Shown: positions 63,022-64,000 of the stretch, in pieces
Numbering within the stretch: position 1 is the stretch's first letter
Layout of the letters: every line of letters begins with the position of its first letter
Assembly: GCA_964036045.1 (NCBI GenBank)
Contig: OZ038383.1
Span: 60,083,725 to 60,147,724, forward strand
Source of the DNA: Eutreptiella sp. 'Long Island Sound 2002'
Lineage: Eukaryota; Euglenozoa; Euglenophyceae; Eutreptiales; Eutreptiaceae
DNA length: 64,000 bases
Direction: 5' to 3'
Program-made: the position numbers and the translations under genes
The notes under the pieces: generated by a model
Seen by the model: the letters and a program-made list of their open reading frames with translations, nothing else
The model's database searches: none
Told to the model about the DNA's origin: nothing

Positions 63022-63440
63022 TCCTTCAGTAGCAACACAGCCAATGCTGTTGCGTTCACGCTTTTGTCGTTCTTGTCAGGATTTGTGGTAAACTGTTTGT
63101 TGTACCAGTTGTCCATCCACAACACAACCCACTGTTGGTGTATTTTGTTCCATGTAGTCTGTAACCTGACTGCGGCCTTCTCCTTCAGCGAAGGTGCGCT
63201 GTATCCCGCCAGACCTGACCTTGCTAAAATGCGACGGTGCGCCCTACTTCCCTCTACCGCAACAACTGACTTTGGTTTTCCCTGGTATGGAACTGCGCGG
63301 TGGCGCATCAGCAAATAAAGGCGCCAGGCCTCCTCTATCAAAACACCAACCCATCTCTTGCCTTCTGCCGCAATCGCCCTTTCAACGCCGCAACGCGTCC
63401 GTTCATTTTTGCGCAGACGCAGAACAAACACAAACAACAA
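63009..63440 (-). CDS. Upstream exon or fragment of the interrupted gene
   Basis: A 143-residue frame with a basic helical start and NATALAVLLLKDA at its end. The next frame (from 63022 down) begins SGMVILAWKSLNG, one base out of register, so either a small intron or a frameshift separates them. Composition and position make it the 5' neighbour of the 46402-47824 protein before LINE-B inserted. Confidence 0.45.
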   Translation of the reverse strand: MLFVFVLRLRKNERTRCGVERAIAAEGKRWVGVLIEEAWRLYLLMRHRAVPYQGKPKSVVAVEGSRAHRRILARSGLAGYSAPSLKEKAAVRLQTTWNKIHQQWVVLWMDNWYNKQFTTNPDKNDKSVNATALAVLLLKDAPR

Positions 63441-63973
63441 TCGCGCGCCCTTGTCCCCCTGTTTTACGCCTTCTCACAGTTCTTCTGCCGTGAGGTACGG
63501 CGGTTCCTCTGAGCAGACATCGCGGAAAACTCCAGATGCTGCAGCCACTGTCTTCTCAAGGTCCACCACTTTTCGCAGGGGCATTGTTGCTGTGAAGAAT
63601 AATTGCGTACCTGTATCTACGTAAAGATCGCTGTTTGAAAAACTTTCTTGATTTGAAACATCAACCTGTCACACAGTTTTCGCGCGACGAATTATTCTGT
63701 GATTCGCTTGTCGCATGCACCATTCTTGGTTAACTGTAACTGTCTGGTGATCCCACATTTGACTAGTTAATCCTGATTGCGGTAGCCAGTTGCGGCACGC
63801 TACCATCGCTGTTGGGCAGTGAAGCCGGCGACGACCACAGTATGAAAACTGGAGATGCCGGCGGGACCTGTATGGGCGCCCATGCAGCAGCGCCGCATCA
63901 AGGGAATGCACATGCTGTGTAGTTGGTGGATCTGTTCCATTTTTGGTTTCTATGAGCGCTTATGAGATCCATT
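63441..63973. other. Stretch without a supported gene
   Basis: Only short frames without domains. It may contain further 5' exons of the minus-strand gene. Confidence 0.4.
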
Positions 63974-63989
63974 GCGCGAGGCCTCGCGC
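63974..63989. repeat. Palindrome GCGCGAGGCCTCGCGC
   Basis: Perfect copy at the right edge of the window, upstream of the interrupted minus-strand gene, consistent with another intron or spacer copy. Confidence 0.9.
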
Positions 63990-64000
63990 AATGATCAGCG

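Overview
The window looks like nuclear DNA from a eukaryote with a large, repeat-dense genome. It has spliced genes with short GT-AG introns, two very long non-LTR retrotransposons (LINEs), an LTR element, satellites and (TA)n tracts, and no bacterial operons or ribosome-binding sites. The GC-rich retroelements encoding proteases, together with PHD-type genes, would suit a microalga or another protist, but nothing here fixes the taxon.

Layout. 1-690 is a 114-bp satellite, followed by a dispersed repeat (690-1634) and a (TA)n tract. 1690-28866 is a forward LINE (LINE-A) of about 21 kb once two nested insertions are removed. It has a long repeat-rich 5' region, a 2373-aa ORF1 with His-rich repeats, a CCCH finger and a Ulp1/C48-like cysteine protease, then an endonuclease (EEP) - reverse transcriptase - RNase H - CCHC polyprotein, and a 3' region ending in (TA)n. 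A 2.95-kb element (15248-18203) sits between the endonuclease and RT. A 3.3-kb LTR element (24531-27874) sits in the 3' region. 28867-30675 holds the (TA)n tail, a second copy of the dispersed repeat and a divergent tandem repeat with a perfect palindrome. 30676-33386 and 36314-39025 are about 99% identical direct copies of a 2.7-kb segment carrying a two-exon PHD-finger gene; between them lies a GC-rich retroposon-like insert. 39026-43200 has no convincing gene. 43356-46148 is a well-supported six-exon minus-strand gene of unknown function, several of whose short introns carry the palindrome GCGCGAGGCCTCGCGC. 46402-47824 is an unrecognised minus-strand protein gene. It is interrupted by a reverse LINE (LINE-B, 47825-62213), and 808 bp of it is duplicated on the far side (62214-63021), where its upstream part continues to about 63440.

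How the parts relate. Most of the window is retroelements and their scars. The two LINEs share a toolkit (endonuclease, RT, RNase H, zinc knuckle, Ulp1-like protease, His-rich linker) but place the protease and His-rich module at opposite ends. In both, ORF1 and the endonuclease are in the same frame, separated by one TGA. Several insertions are flanked by unusually long direct duplications (0.8 and 2.7 kb). The only clearly cellular-looking gene is the minus-strand gene at 43.4-46.1 kb.
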